Shown here: positions 26,327-34,880 of the stretch, one piece after another
Layout: every line of letters begins with the position of its first letter
How positions within the stretch are numbered: position 1 is the first letter of the stretch
From: Kitasatospora sp. NBC_01287
Lineage (GTDB): Bacteria > Actinomycetota > Actinomycetes > Streptomycetales > Streptomycetaceae
NCBI RefSeq assembly: GCF_026340565.1
Contig: NZ_JAPEPB010000001.1
Coordinates: forward strand, 3,696,501 to 3,760,500
Length of the DNA: 64,000 nucleotides
Direction: 5' to 3'
Program-made: the position numbers and the translations under genes
Notes under the pieces: model-generated
Seen by the model: only the letters and a program-made list of their open reading frames with translations
Told to the model about the DNA's origin: nothing
Database searches by the model: none

Positions 26327-27211
26327 GTGACCGAGCAGAGCAGAGCCCGCTTCCGCGCCGAGGCCAGGTCCGAGCAGCCCGATCCGGTGCTGCTCTGCCT
26401 GCTGGCCGCAGCCGAGCACACCCTGGCCGACCCGGGCTGGACCGAGGACGGCCATCTGGAGCCGCCCCCCACCCTGGAGGCGCTGCTGGCCGCCTGCCAG
26501 GCCGCCCTGGACCGGCACGCGGCGGCGGTGCGCCGTGCGGTGGCCGAGCGGCGCCCTGGTACGCCGGAGGAGACCGCCGCACTGCTGGCGGCGGTGCTCG
26601 GCGGTCGCGAGCGATTCCACGGACGGCGCTCGGACTACCGGCGGCTGGAGTCCTCGCTCCTGCCCGAGGTGCTGCGGCGGCGGCGCGGGCTGCCGATCAC
26701 GCTCTCGCTGGTCTGGTCGGCGGTGGCCGCGCGGGCCGGGCTGACGGTGCACGGGATCGCGCTGCCGGGCCACTTCATCGTCGCGGTGGGCGGCCCCGAG
26801 CCGGGCGACGACTACGTGCTGGCCGACCCCTTCCACGGCGGCCGGCTGCTCTCCTCCGAGGACGCCGCCGCCCTGGTGATCGCCGCCGGGCACCGCTTCA
26901 CGCCCGAACTGCTCACCCCTGCCCAGCCGCTGGACATCGCGCTGCGGGTCCTGGGGAACATCAGGGCCTGGGCGGGCGAGCGGCCCGAGCACGCCCGGGT
27001 CCAGTTGTGGGCGACCGAGCTGTCCTTGCTGCTACCCCGCCACCCGGCCCAACTGCGCCTGGAGCGGGCCGAACTGCTGGTCCGCACCGGCGACTTCCTC
27101 GGCGGAGCGGCCGAGATGGAGGACTACGCGCAGATCCTGGATGCCTTCGACCCGGACTCCGCCGCCCGGGTACGCCAGGACGCCAGGGCCGCCAGGCACC
27201 GGCTGAACTGA
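26327..27211 (+). CDS. SirB1-like transglutaminase-fold protein with TPR-like C-terminus
   Basis: This protein of about 294 aa belongs to the SirB1 family: DYRRLESSLLPEVLRRRRGLPITLSLVW and LTVHGIALPGHFIV near residues 105-150, then DPFHGG. A helical C-terminal region (about 205-290) resembles tetratricopeptide repeats. The biochemical role is unknown. GTG at 26327 is the best start by homology although no strong ribosome site is seen; longer in-frame starts would overlap the GNAT gene. It converges on the response-regulator gene with a 34-bp gap. Confidence 0.8.
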   Translation: MTEQSRARFRAEARSEQPDPVLLCLLAAAEHTLADPGWTEDGHLEPPPTLEALLAACQAALDRHAAAVRRAVAERRPGTPEETAALLAAVLGGRERFHGRRSDYRRLESSLLPEVLRRRRGLPITLSLVWSAVAARAGLTVHGIALPGHFIVAVGGPEPGDDYVLADPFHGGRLLSSEDAAALVIAAGHRFTPELLTPAQPLDIALRVLGNIRAWAGERPEHARVQLWATELSLLLPRHPAQLRLERAELLVRTGDFLGGAAEMEDYAQILDAFDPDSAARVRQDARAARHRLN

Positions 27212-27245
27212 GCAACCACCAAACGGACCTGCCCCGGGCGGCCCG

Positions 27246-27899
27246 CTAGAGCCACCCCTTCTCCTTGGCGACCCGCACCGCCTCCGCCCGGTTGCGGGCG
27301 CCGGTCTTCTGGATCGCCATCGAGAGGTAGTTGCGCACGGTGCCCTCGGACAGGTGCAGCCGCCGGGCGATCTCGGCGTTCACCGCGCCGTCCGCGGCCG
27401 CCCCCAGCACCTCCAGCTCGCGCCCGGTCAGCGGGTTGGCGCCCTCGGCCAGCGCGGCCGCCGCCAGCGTCGGGTCGATCACCCGCTCCCCGCGCAGCAC
27501 CCGCCGCACCGCCTCGGCCAGTTCGGCCGCCGGCGCGTCCTTGACCAGGAACGCGTCCGCCCCCGACTCCATCGCCTTGCGCAGGTAGCCGGGGCGCCCG
27601 AAGGTGGTGGCGATCACCACCCTGGTGCCCGGGCTGCGCCGCCGCAGCTCGGCCGCCGCCTCGATCCCGGTCATCCCCGGCATCTCGATGTCGAGCACCG
27701 CGACCTGCACCCGGTGCGCGAGGACGGCGTCGACCACCTCGTCCCCCCGGGCGACCTGTGCGACGACGTCGATGTCGCCCTCCAGTCCGAGCAGCGCCGC
27801 CAGCGCCTCCCGGACCATGCCCTGGTCCTCGGCGAGGAGAACTCTCACACGTTGTACGGGCGTCTCAGGGGCGGGCTTCTCCGGCGTCTCGTCAGTCAT
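27246..27899 (-). CDS. NarL/DesR-type response regulator, separated from its kinase
   Basis: This 217-aa two-component regulator has a receiver domain (residues about 18-130: LLAEDQGMVREAL with the acidic pocket, phosphoacceptor Asp in VAVLDIEMPG, Lys in FLVKDAPAAE) and a LuxR-type helix-turn-helix (about 150-215: LTGRELEVLGAAADG, EIARRLHLSEGTVRNYLS). No histidine kinase is adjacent. The natural partner is probably the DesK-like kinase ending at 49855 on the same strand, now about 22 kb away beyond the accessory island. The ATG lacks a good ribosome site, consistent with lost upstream coupling. Confidence 0.88.
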   Translation of the reverse strand: MTDETPEKPAPETPVQRVRVLLAEDQGMVREALAALLGLEGDIDVVAQVARGDEVVDAVLAHRVQVAVLDIEMPGMTGIEAAAELRRRSPGTRVVIATTFGRPGYLRKAMESGADAFLVKDAPAAELAEAVRRVLRGERVIDPTLAAAALAEGANPLTGRELEVLGAAADGAVNAEIARRLHLSEGTVRNYLSMAIQKTGARNRAEAVRVAKEKGWL

Positions 27900-28173
27900 G
27901 CGCCCAGCCTAGGCAGACGTCAGGCCAAGCGGTGAGTCCCATCCCCCGGGCCGACTCGGCCACCAGCGCCGCCCAGTCCTCGGGCGTGAAGGTGACCACC
28001 TCGCCGGGACGCGCGGAGTCCCGCAGCGCCACCACCCCGAGGACGTCGACGGCATCGCTACCTGGCCACCAGGTTTTCCCCTCGCCCACGGGCTCAGCCG
28101 GTGCCGTCACGGCTCCTGCCGGTGCCGCCGAACAACCCTGGACGACCCGCGTGCGAGGCGGCGGAGAGGCCAC
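27892..28173 (-). pseudogene. DUF397-like fragment at the island border
   Basis: An open frame of up to 93 codons contains LGVVALRDSARPGEVVTFTPEDWAALV split over about 40 residues, which is the C-terminal two-thirds of a DUF397 domain (usual pattern VAVRDSK then FTPAEWAAFV). The N-terminal WRKSSYS-type motif is not present, and no XRE-family partner is next to it. Its end overlaps the response-regulator start by 8 bp. It is probably a remnant at the left border of the inserted region, but expression from an internal start cannot be excluded. Confidence 0.5.
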
Positions 28174-28486
28174 GGCGGACAGTCACGTCGTCGGCGACGA
28201 CGACAGCTGAAATGGATGAGACTTTGCCCGTCCATTTCCGTCGGCGCAGGTCGGCGATAAGAAGTGGAATGCACCGTTCCATTGGTTGCGGTGCCAATCA
28301 TCAGCGCCGGAAGAGATCATCGAAGCACGCCAAACGGACATACCGCCGCAATACTGCCGCAATACTTCGGACCCCCAGGTCCGCGCGGTATGTCGGTGGC
28401 AGACCCTTGTAGGCGATCTTCTTGTCATGGTACGGTCGCATCACTCCTGCAACAAACTTACCTATTCACAAGATGGGAAGTCATAC
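28174..28486 (+). promoter_or_regulatory. low-GC promoter region at the head of the island
   Basis: This 313-bp stretch has markedly lower GC than everything around it. It has a possible promoter TTGTAG (28407-28412), 18 nt, TACGGT (28431-28436), which would give a leader of about 45 nt to the sulfotransferase GTG. Upstream is a small palindrome TGGAA-n7-TTCCA (28265-28281) that could be an operator. An in-frame extension of the sulfotransferase reads back through this region, but its composition and codon use look non-coding. Confidence 0.45.
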
Positions 28487-29479
28487 GTGCAAGGAAAGAC
28501 CCTTCTTGCGACCACCGAGTCCGCTGCGGACCGTGTGATCGTGGTCTCTCTCATGAAATCCGGGACGCACCTCGTGCAAGAGCTGATGGTGGCTCTCGGA
28601 TACGGAATCTACGGCCAGTCCCGCATTCCCGCGGAAATCCGGCCGGTCTTCGACGCCGAGACGCGCCGCGACATCACCGGCGCCGTCCTGGGCGCCGCCG
28701 AGGCCGAGCGGCTGGCCGCCGGCGACCCCGCGGCGTACGACAAGGCGGTGGCCAAGGCCTGGGACGCCTACGGCTGGTCCTGGCAGCTGCGCTTCGGCCT
28801 GCCGCTGGTGAACCGCTACGGCATGGCGAAGGTCAACGAGGAGCTGGTCGAGCGCGCCGTGCGGCGCACCGCGGCCACCGGCTTCGCGGACACCCCGGCG
28901 GGGGTGTGCTGGGTCCTGCCCGAGCTCGACATCAAGAAGCTCGACGGCGCCTTCCTCACCGAGTGGACGCAGCAGGGCGAGCCCCGCATCGTCTTCATGT
29001 ACCGCGACCCGCGCGATGTCGTGCTGTCGATGGTGAACTTCCTGTCCGGGAAGACCGCGCAGGGCTACGGCAATTTCAGCGAATTCCAGGTCTTCAACCG
29101 GATCCTGACCTCGAAGGCGAGTCTGGAGGAGAAGCTGGAGTACGCACTGACCGACCCCTCCTTCCCCGGCGCCGGTGATTTCGAGCGTTCACTCTGGCTG
29201 CTGAACCACCCGAATGTCTGCAAGGTCTCCTTCGAGGAGCTGGTCGGCGCCAAGGGCGGCGGCTCGGATGAAATGCAGCAGCAGGCGGTGGCCCGGGTCT
29301 GCGAATTCCTGGGATTCGACAGCAGCCACCCGGATCTGGGCGGCAACCTGTTCCGCCGGGATTCGTTCTCGTTCTTCAAGGGACAGATCGGCAGCTGGCG
29401 CGAGAGTTTCACGCCGCGGCTGGAGCCGCTCGTGGAGAGCCGTCTCGCCGAGGTCATCAACCGCTACGGGTACAAGTGA
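28487..29479 (+). CDS. PAPS-dependent sulfotransferase
   Basis: This enzyme of about 330 aa transfers a sulfuryl group from PAPS to a hydroxyl or amine. The 5'-phosphosulfate loop is VVSLMKSGTHL (Lys24 region), the 3'-phosphate site is YRDPRDVVLSM near residue 172, and the C-terminal FKGQIGSWRESFTP near 297-310 is the family KG-x-x-G-x-W motif. GTG at 28487 is chosen because GGGAAG lies 6 nt upstream; the frame stays open to 28286, adding 67 doubtful residues. It is the first gene of the island, and later genes (cysQ, cysD, cysNC) supply PAPS and recycle PAP. The acceptor is unknown. Confidence 0.85.
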   Translation: MQGKTLLATTESAADRVIVVSLMKSGTHLVQELMVALGYGIYGQSRIPAEIRPVFDAETRRDITGAVLGAAEAERLAAGDPAAYDKAVAKAWDAYGWSWQLRFGLPLVNRYGMAKVNEELVERAVRRTAATGFADTPAGVCWVLPELDIKKLDGAFLTEWTQQGEPRIVFMYRDPRDVVLSMVNFLSGKTAQGYGNFSEFQVFNRILTSKASLEEKLEYALTDPSFPGAGDFERSLWLLNHPNVCKVSFEELVGAKGGGSDEMQQQAVARVCEFLGFDSSHPDLGGNLFRRDSFSFFKGQIGSWRESFTPRLEPLVESRLAEVINRYGYK

Positions 29480-30285
29480 TGCCCGCCCCCGAGGCACTGG
29501 TCATCACCGATCCCGTGCTGCGGGCCTGCCTGGACGACGGGCCGCCCGACATCGGCTCCCTGTGGGAGCTGTGCATGCTCTTCGAGTTCGACCGCGAGGC
29601 GGTGGCCGACGGCATCGCCGCCTGGCTCGGCGACCCGGCCGGGCAACGGGTGCTGGACTGCGCCTGCGGCAGCGGCTTTCCCGCGCTGCAGCTGGTCCGC
29701 CGCGGCTACGACGTCACCTGCACCGACGGCAGCGAGCTGATGCTGCGCCACTTCCGCCGCAACGCCAAGGACGCGGGACTGGCCGTCGAGCCGAGCCTGC
29801 TGCTCTGGTCCGAACTGCCGCGGCGCCACGCCGGGGAGTTCGACGTGGTGATCAACCGCGGCGGCGGCAACTACAAGTACGCCGGCGCCTGGGAGCAGGA
29901 GAAGCTCCCCGACCGCGGCGCGATGGCCGAGGCGATCGGCCAGTGGGTGCGGTGCGTGCGACCCGGCGGCCGCTTCTACGTCGACATCGCCTCCGACAGC
30001 GACGCGGGCGGCGCCGACTCCTGGGAGACGGAGCACCCGCCGATGCTGGTCGGCGAGCACCGGGTCGAGCTGACCGAGCGGATCGCCGTGGACCGGGCGC
30101 GCGGCGTGCGGTCCTGGGAGAGCCGGCTGGTGGTCGACGGGACGGCGCACGAGTTCCGCCGCCTCTCGCACAGCATCACCAGCGAGGAGCTGGTCCAGAT
30201 CCTGCGGGACTGCGGCCTGGTGGACATTCGGCTGACCGAGGTCGCCGGCGAGCACTACGACATCTACACGGCGATCCGCCCCTGA
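29479..30285 (+). CDS. class I SAM methyltransferase, small-molecule N-methyltransferase-like
   Basis: This 268-aa enzyme has motif I VLDCACGSGFPALQL near residue 58 and an acidic TDGSELMLRHF for the ribose hydroxyls, followed by FDVVINRGGGNYKYA and RPGGRFYVDI. The layout resembles glycine/sarcosine N-methyltransferases. ATG at 29479 overlaps the sulfotransferase stop (TGATG), so the two are coupled. In this cluster it may methylate an amine or hydrazine nitrogen, as required for the N-methylhydrazinoacetate unit of negamycin; this is inference from context. Confidence 0.78.
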   Translation: MPAPEALVITDPVLRACLDDGPPDIGSLWELCMLFEFDREAVADGIAAWLGDPAGQRVLDCACGSGFPALQLVRRGYDVTCTDGSELMLRHFRRNAKDAGLAVEPSLLLWSELPRRHAGEFDVVINRGGGNYKYAGAWEQEKLPDRGAMAEAIGQWVRCVRPGGRFYVDIASDSDAGGADSWETEHPPMLVGEHRVELTERIAVDRARGVRSWESRLVVDGTAHEFRRLSHSITSEELVQILRDCGLVDIRLTEVAGEHYDIYTAIRP

Positions 30286-30402
30286 ACCGCCGGGGCCCCT
30301 ACGCCCCCCCTGCTCCGCGACCGGGGCCGGGCCCTGACGGGAATTCCACCCCACCCCACCGAACGACCGGTCAGCGGCCGTTTTCGGAGAATTCAGATTG
30401 GC

Positions 30403-31725
30403 ATGCCCATGATAAACGGAACGGACGCCGCCGACCGCTGCCTCGTCCTGGTGCTCCGCAAGGGCTTCACCTCCCTCGGCGACCACCTGCAGACCCTGCT
30501 CGACCTGGCCGTGCGGGTGCACCTGGTCACCGTGGAGTCCCCCACCATCGCCGACGACCCGCGCTTCACCTCGGTGGTGCAGTTGCCGGAGAGCGCCTCG
30601 CACCGCGAGTTCGTCGACGCCGCCGTCGGGCGGGCCAGGGAGACCGGCGCCGCCGCCGTCTTCACCCTGCTGGAGACGGACATCGAGATCGCCGAGACCG
30701 CCAACGCGGAGTTCGGCAACGGCTGGGCCACCCCGGAGGCCGCATTCGTCTGCCGGGACAAGTTCCGCCAGCGCGAGTTCCTGCGCCAGCACGGGATCCC
30801 GAGCGTCTGGTACCACCCGGTCACCGACATCGACAAGGCGGTGGAGGTCGCGGCCGAGCGCGGCTTCCCGCTGATCCTCAAGCCCACCCGGGCGGCGGCC
30901 AGCGAGTTCGTCGAACTGGTCCAGGACGCCGACCGGTTGCGCGTCGCGCTGGACCGGATCAAGGCAATGATCGACGACAACTACGGCTTCTACTACGAGG
31001 GCGAGCCCACCGAGTGGGCGCTGCTGGAGGAGTACCTGCCGGGCCAGGAGGTCACCCTGGACGGCGTGGTGGTCGGCGGGCGGTTCATCCTCGGCGGCGT
31101 GCACAACAAGCTGGAGTCCTCGGGCCCGTACTTCCTGGAGGACCTCTACACGCTGCCGTACACCAACCCGGAGCGGGAGGACGAGCTCGCCGACATCGCC
31201 GCCCGGATCAACACCGGCCTGGGCACCACCACCTGCATGTTCAACGCGGAGCTGCGCCAGGGCGCGGACGGCGCGTTCCGGGTGGTCGAGTTCTCGATCC
31301 GGGTCTCCGGCGGCCACCCGTACCGGCACATCAAGGACGTCTACTCGATCGACCTGCTGCGGATGTTCGTCCGGGCCGCGTGCGGCGAGCCGGTCGACGA
31401 CATCCTGGCCCAGGAGAACCGGCGCAGCGAGCCGCGGATGACGGTCTGCGCGAAGGTCGTCTACAGCAACGGCACGGTGGTGCGCAACAGCGTCGGCGAG
31501 GCCATCCACTCGCCGCACTTCAGGGTCTACTTCGCCACCGCCAAGCCCGGCCGGGTGGTGGCCGCGGGCACCCAGGGCTTCGACGCCACCGGCCTGCTCT
31601 CGGTCTGGATGCCGTGGCAGCCCGGCCAGGACCCGTCGGTGGTGCACAACGTCGCCAAGGAGCTGGCCCAGCAGCTGGACATCGACGTCCGCGACGAGGC
31701 CGGCCAGAAGTCGGCGCTGGCGTGA
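30403..31725 (+). CDS. ATP-grasp ligase 1
   Basis: This 440-aa carboxylate-amine ligase has a pre-ATP-grasp N-terminus (residues 1-110), then CRDKFRQREFLRQHGIP, LILKPTRAAAS with the ATP-binding Lys, the adenine-loop acids in EEYLPGQEVTLDGVV, and the metal site NAELRQGADG then VVEFSIRVSGGHPY. In the last motif the usual Asn of E-x-N-x-R is Ser, a variation seen in some amino-acid ligases. It should activate a carboxylate as acyl-phosphate and couple it to an amine. ATG 30403 or 30409 is possible; GGAGA lies at 30385-30389. Confidence 0.82.
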   Translation: MPMINGTDAADRCLVLVLRKGFTSLGDHLQTLLDLAVRVHLVTVESPTIADDPRFTSVVQLPESASHREFVDAAVGRARETGAAAVFTLLETDIEIAETANAEFGNGWATPEAAFVCRDKFRQREFLRQHGIPSVWYHPVTDIDKAVEVAAERGFPLILKPTRAAASEFVELVQDADRLRVALDRIKAMIDDNYGFYYEGEPTEWALLEEYLPGQEVTLDGVVVGGRFILGGVHNKLESSGPYFLEDLYTLPYTNPEREDELADIAARINTGLGTTTCMFNAELRQGADGAFRVVEFSIRVSGGHPYRHIKDVYSIDLLRMFVRAACGEPVDDILAQENRRSEPRMTVCAKVVYSNGTVVRNSVGEAIHSPHFRVYFATAKPGRVVAAGTQGFDATGLLSVWMPWQPGQDPSVVHNVAKELAQQLDIDVRDEAGQKSALA

Positions 31726-31780
31726 TCGCGGTGCCGTCCGGTCGCGGCCGGTCCAGTAACGGCCGGTCCGAGGGCGGCCG

Positions 31781-33064
31781 GTGATGGGCTACGGCGCGCT
31801 CCACCGCAACCTGCAGATCCGCATCGTCGTCGGCGCGGTCCAGCGCTTCCTGTACATCATGTTCATGCCCCTGATGGCGGTCTACCTCTCCTCGCGGTTC
31901 GGGGTGACCAAGGCGGGCCTGATGATGTTCGCCTCCACCCTGCTGGAGATCACCGGGACCCTGCTGGGCGGGCACCTCTCCGACCGCCACGGGCGGCGGC
32001 CGCTGCTGCTGACCGGCGAGAGCGGCGTCGCGGCCGCCTACACGCTGATGGCGCTGGCGGCCGCCGCCTGGTGGGACAGCGCGCTGGTGGTGTACGCGGC
32101 GTTCGTGCTCAGCAACGTCGCGGCCAGCCTCGCACTGCCCGCCAACGACGCGATGGTCGTCGACGTGACCACCGTCGAGGTCCGCAAGCTCGTCTACACG
32201 ATCAACTACTGGGCCATCAACCTGGCCCTGGCCTGCGGTGTGGTGGTCGGCGGGTTCCTGTACACCAAGTACTTCCCGACCATGCTGATCGCCGTCGCCG
32301 CCGGCGCCGCCGCGGTCCTCGCGGTGACCTTCCTCTGCATCTCGGAGACCGCGCCGCAGCGCACCGGCGAGCTGCCGAGCGGCGGGTACCTGCGCAACTT
32401 CGCGCTCGGCTACCGGCTGGTGCTGACCGACAAGGCGTTCCTGGCGCTGCTCTGCGCGGCGACCCTGCGCCAGGCGCTGGAGGTGCAGATCAACTACTAC
32501 GTCAACATCCGGGTGAGCGGCACCATGCACGTCCAGCAGCTGTTCCGGCTGGGCAGTTGGCGGGCCGAGGTCAACGGTGTCGAACTGCTCGGCATCCTGC
32601 GGGCCGAGAACACCCTGCTGGTGGTCCTGCTCGCCTTCCTGGTGCACCGGATGCTCAAGCGGGTCGGCGACCGGCTGCGGCTCTACCTCGGCGTGGCGCT
32701 CTTCACCGGCGGCACCATGGTGCTCGCGGTGGGCGGCTTCGCCTGGCTGCTGATCGCCGCGATGCTGGTGCTCACCGTCGGCGAGCTGCTCAACCTGCCG
32801 GTCCAGCAGACCATGCTCGCCGAGCTGGTATCCGACCAGGACCGCACCAAGTACATGGCGATCTTCAACCTCAACGTCAGGGTCGCGCTGCTGCTCGGCT
32901 CGCTCGGCATGATCGTCGCCCCGCTGCTGCGGAGTTGGGGCATGGCGGCGCTCTACGGCCTCTTCGGCCTGCTGGTCATCGGCGGGTACCGCCGGGTGCT
33001 GAGCATCCGGGCCAAGGCCGCGCCGGCGGCGGAGCCCGTCCCGGTGCCGGGCGGCGCGGGCTGA
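31781..33064 (+). CDS. MFS family exporter
   Basis: This 427-aa membrane protein has about 12 hydrophobic segments and the MFS motif A GGHLSDRHGRRPLLL between helices 2 and 3 (residues about 62-76). The central loop is long and rather polar (RLGSWRAEVNGVELLG). It is probably the efflux pump for the island product. GTG 31781 and ATG 31784 are both possible starts, with GAGGGCGG upstream. Confidence 0.85.
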   Translation: MMGYGALHRNLQIRIVVGAVQRFLYIMFMPLMAVYLSSRFGVTKAGLMMFASTLLEITGTLLGGHLSDRHGRRPLLLTGESGVAAAYTLMALAAAAWWDSALVVYAAFVLSNVAASLALPANDAMVVDVTTVEVRKLVYTINYWAINLALACGVVVGGFLYTKYFPTMLIAVAAGAAAVLAVTFLCISETAPQRTGELPSGGYLRNFALGYRLVLTDKAFLALLCAATLRQALEVQINYYVNIRVSGTMHVQQLFRLGSWRAEVNGVELLGILRAENTLLVVLLAFLVHRMLKRVGDRLRLYLGVALFTGGTMVLAVGGFAWLLIAAMLVLTVGELLNLPVQQTMLAELVSDQDRTKYMAIFNLNVRVALLLGSLGMIVAPLLRSWGMAALYGLFGLLVIGGYRRVLSIRAKAAPAAEPVPVPGGAG

Positions 33065-33167
33065 GCGGCCCGCACCCGGCCGCACCGCCCGTACCCCAGC
33101 ACCACACCTGCCCCGCGGCCCCCCGCGACCCCCGGCGACCCCTCTCGACGACCCACGGAGTGACACG

Positions 33168-33977
33168 ATGCCCGTTCCCGACGCCGACCCGCCGCAGCCC
33201 AGAGCTGGCGACGACAGCCTGGCGGTCCGACTCGCCCAGGGCGCCGGCGACCTCCTGCTGCGGACCCGCGCGCAGAGCACCCTGACCGGCCGGGCCCTGG
33301 GCGCCGCCGGCGACGCCGCCGCGCACCACTGGATCGCCGGGGTGCTGCGCGAGCAGCGCCCGGCCGACGCGCTGCTCTCCGAGGAGGGCGCCGCCGACCC
33401 GGCCCGGGTGGCGCAGCGCCGGGTCTGGGTGGTCGACCCGCTGGACGGCACCAGGGAGTACTCCGAGGGGCGCGACGACTGGGCGGTGCACATCTGCCTG
33501 GTGGTGGACGGCGTCCCCGCCGCTTCCGCGGTCTGCCTGCCCGCCTCCGGCGCCACCTACGCCAGCGCCACCTACGCCGGAGCCGCGCCGCCCGCCCTGC
33601 CGGCCCGCCGACCCGGCGTGCCGCGGATCCTGGTGAGCCGCAGCCGGCCCCCGGAGGTGGCTGTCCGGGTGGCCCGGCAACTCGGCGCCGAGCTCGTCCC
33701 GATGGGCTCCGCCGGGGCCAAGACCATGGCCGTGCTGCGCGGCGAGGCCGACGCCTACCTGCACGCGGGCGGCCAGTTCGAGTGGGACTCGGCCGCCCCG
33801 GTCGGCGTCGCCCTCGCCGCCGGCCTGCACGCCTCGCGCCTGACCGGCGAGCCGCTGCGCTACAACCAGCCCGACCCCTACCTGCCCGATCTGGTGGTCT
33901 GCCGACCGAAGTTGGCCGCCCGGCTGCTCGCGGCGATCACGCAGGAGACGCGGTTATCCGACAAGGGAGGCCATTAG
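33168..33977 (+). CDS. cysQ: CysQ-type 3'(2'),5'-bisphosphate nucleotidase
   Basis: This 269-aa inositol-monophosphatase-superfamily enzyme has the metal motif [15 protein letters not shown] near residue 88, an upstream EEG acidic site (LLSEEGAA), and the C-terminal [16 protein letters not shown] motif. CysQ hydrolyses 3'-phosphoadenosine 5'-phosphate to AMP, which removes the inhibitory product of sulfotransferases. The gene contains a TTA codon (33954-33956, codon 263), rare in streptomycetes and dependent on bldA tRNA. It is immediately followed by cysD, whose ribosome site GGGAGG lies inside the cysQ end. Confidence 0.88.
   Translation: MPVPDADPPQPRAGDDSLAVRLAQGAGDLLLRTRAQSTLTGRALGAAGDAAAHHWIAGVLREQRPADALLSEEGAADPARVAQRRVWVVDPLDGTREYSEGRDDWAVHICLVVDGVPAASAVCLPASGATYASATYAGAAPPALPARRPGVPRILVSRSRPPEVAVRVARQLGAELVPMGSAGAKTMAVLRGEADAYLHAGGQFEWDSAAPVGVALAAGLHASRLTGEPLRYNQPDPYLPDLVVCRPKLAARLLAAITQETRLSDKGGH
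33954..33956 (+). promoter_or_regulatory. TTA (bldA-type) leucine codon in cysQ
   Basis: The codon lies in frame between CGG and TCC, seven codons before the cysQ stop. In streptomycetes TTA is read only by the developmentally controlled bldA tRNA, so CysQ, and perhaps the coupled cysD, may be delayed until differentiation. I saw no other in-frame TTA in the island genes. Confidence 0.6.
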
Positions 33978-34880
33978 ATGCGCTCGCTGTCGTACCTGGA
34001 ACGGCTCGAGTCGGAGAGCATCCACATCATCCGGGAGGCGGTCGCCGAGAGCGAACGCCCGGTCCTGCTCTACTCGATCGGCAAGGACAGCTCGGTCCTG
34101 CTGCACCTGACCATGAAGGCCTTCTACCCGGCCAGGCCGCCACTGCCGCTGCTGCACGTCGACACCACCTGGAAGTTCCGGGAGATGATCGACTTCCGCG
34201 ACCGGACGGCCGCCGAGCTGGGGCTCGACCTGATCGTCCACCAGAACCCCGAGGCGCGCGCCAAGGGCATCAACCCCTTCGACCACGGCGCCTCCCAGCA
34301 CACCGACCTGTGGAAGACCCAGGGGCTGCGGCAGGCGCTGGACGCCCACCGGTTCGACGTCGCGCTCGGCGGGGCCCGCCGGGACGAGGAGAAGTCCCGG
34401 GCCAAGGAGCGGGTCTTCTCGATGCGCTCCGCGCAGCACCAGTGGGATCCCCGGCGCCAGCGCCCCGAGTTGTGGCACCTCTACAACGCCAGGCGCTCCG
34501 GCGGCGAGTCGGTGCGGGTCTTCCCGCTCTCCAACTGGACCGAGCTGGACGTCTGGCACTACATCTACCTGGAGAAGATCCCGATCGTCCCGCTCTACCT
34601 GGCCGCCCGGCGCCCGGTGGTGGAGCGCGACGGGATGCTGCTGATGGTCGACGACGAGCGCTTCCGGCTCGCCCCCGGCGAGCGGCCCCAGCAGCGGCAG
34701 GTGCGCTTCCGCACCCTCGGCTGCTACCCGCTGACCGGCGCGATCGAGAGCACCGCCGACACCGTCCCGGCGATCCTGCGCGAGGTGATGACGGCCCGCA
34801 CCTCCGAACGGCAGGGGCGGGCGATCGACCACGACACCGCGGGCGCCATGGAGCGCAAGAAGCAGGAGGGCTACTTCTGA
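33978..34880 (+). CDS. cysD: sulfate adenylyltransferase small subunit
   Basis: This 300-aa PAPS-reductase-family ATP pyrophosphatase makes adenylyl sulfate (APS) from sulfate and ATP together with CysN. The PP-loop is [15 protein letters not shown] near residue 36; further landmarks are [30 protein letters not shown] near 135 and the C-terminal [14 protein letters not shown]. It starts directly after the cysQ stop and ends in TGATG shared with cysNC. It is an island copy dedicated to PAPS supply, since no reductive sulfur gene is nearby. Confidence 0.95.
   Translation: MRSLSYLERLESESIHIIREAVAESERPVLLYSIGKDSSVLLHLTMKAFYPARPPLPLLHVDTTWKFREMIDFRDRTAAELGLDLIVHQNPEARAKGINPFDHGASQHTDLWKTQGLRQALDAHRFDVALGGARRDEEKSRAKERVFSMRSAQHQWDPRRQRPELWHLYNARRSGGESVRVFPLSNWTELDVWHYIYLEKIPIVPLYLAARRPVVERDGMLLMVDDERFRLAPGERPQQRQVRFRTLGCYPLTGAIESTADTVPAILREVMTARTSERQGRAIDHDTAGAMERKKQEGYF

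Noticed and set aside
28286..28486. N-terminal extension of the sulfotransferase
   Set aside because: The region is low-GC and promoter-like, lacks homology, and a good ribosome site precedes GTG 28487.
29464..31647. Long open frame on the minus strand opposite the methyltransferase and first ATP-grasp gene
   Set aside because: It is a GC3-bias mirror of real genes: composition is His/Val/Gly/Asp-rich, no domain is recognisable, and the plus-strand genes have clear motifs.
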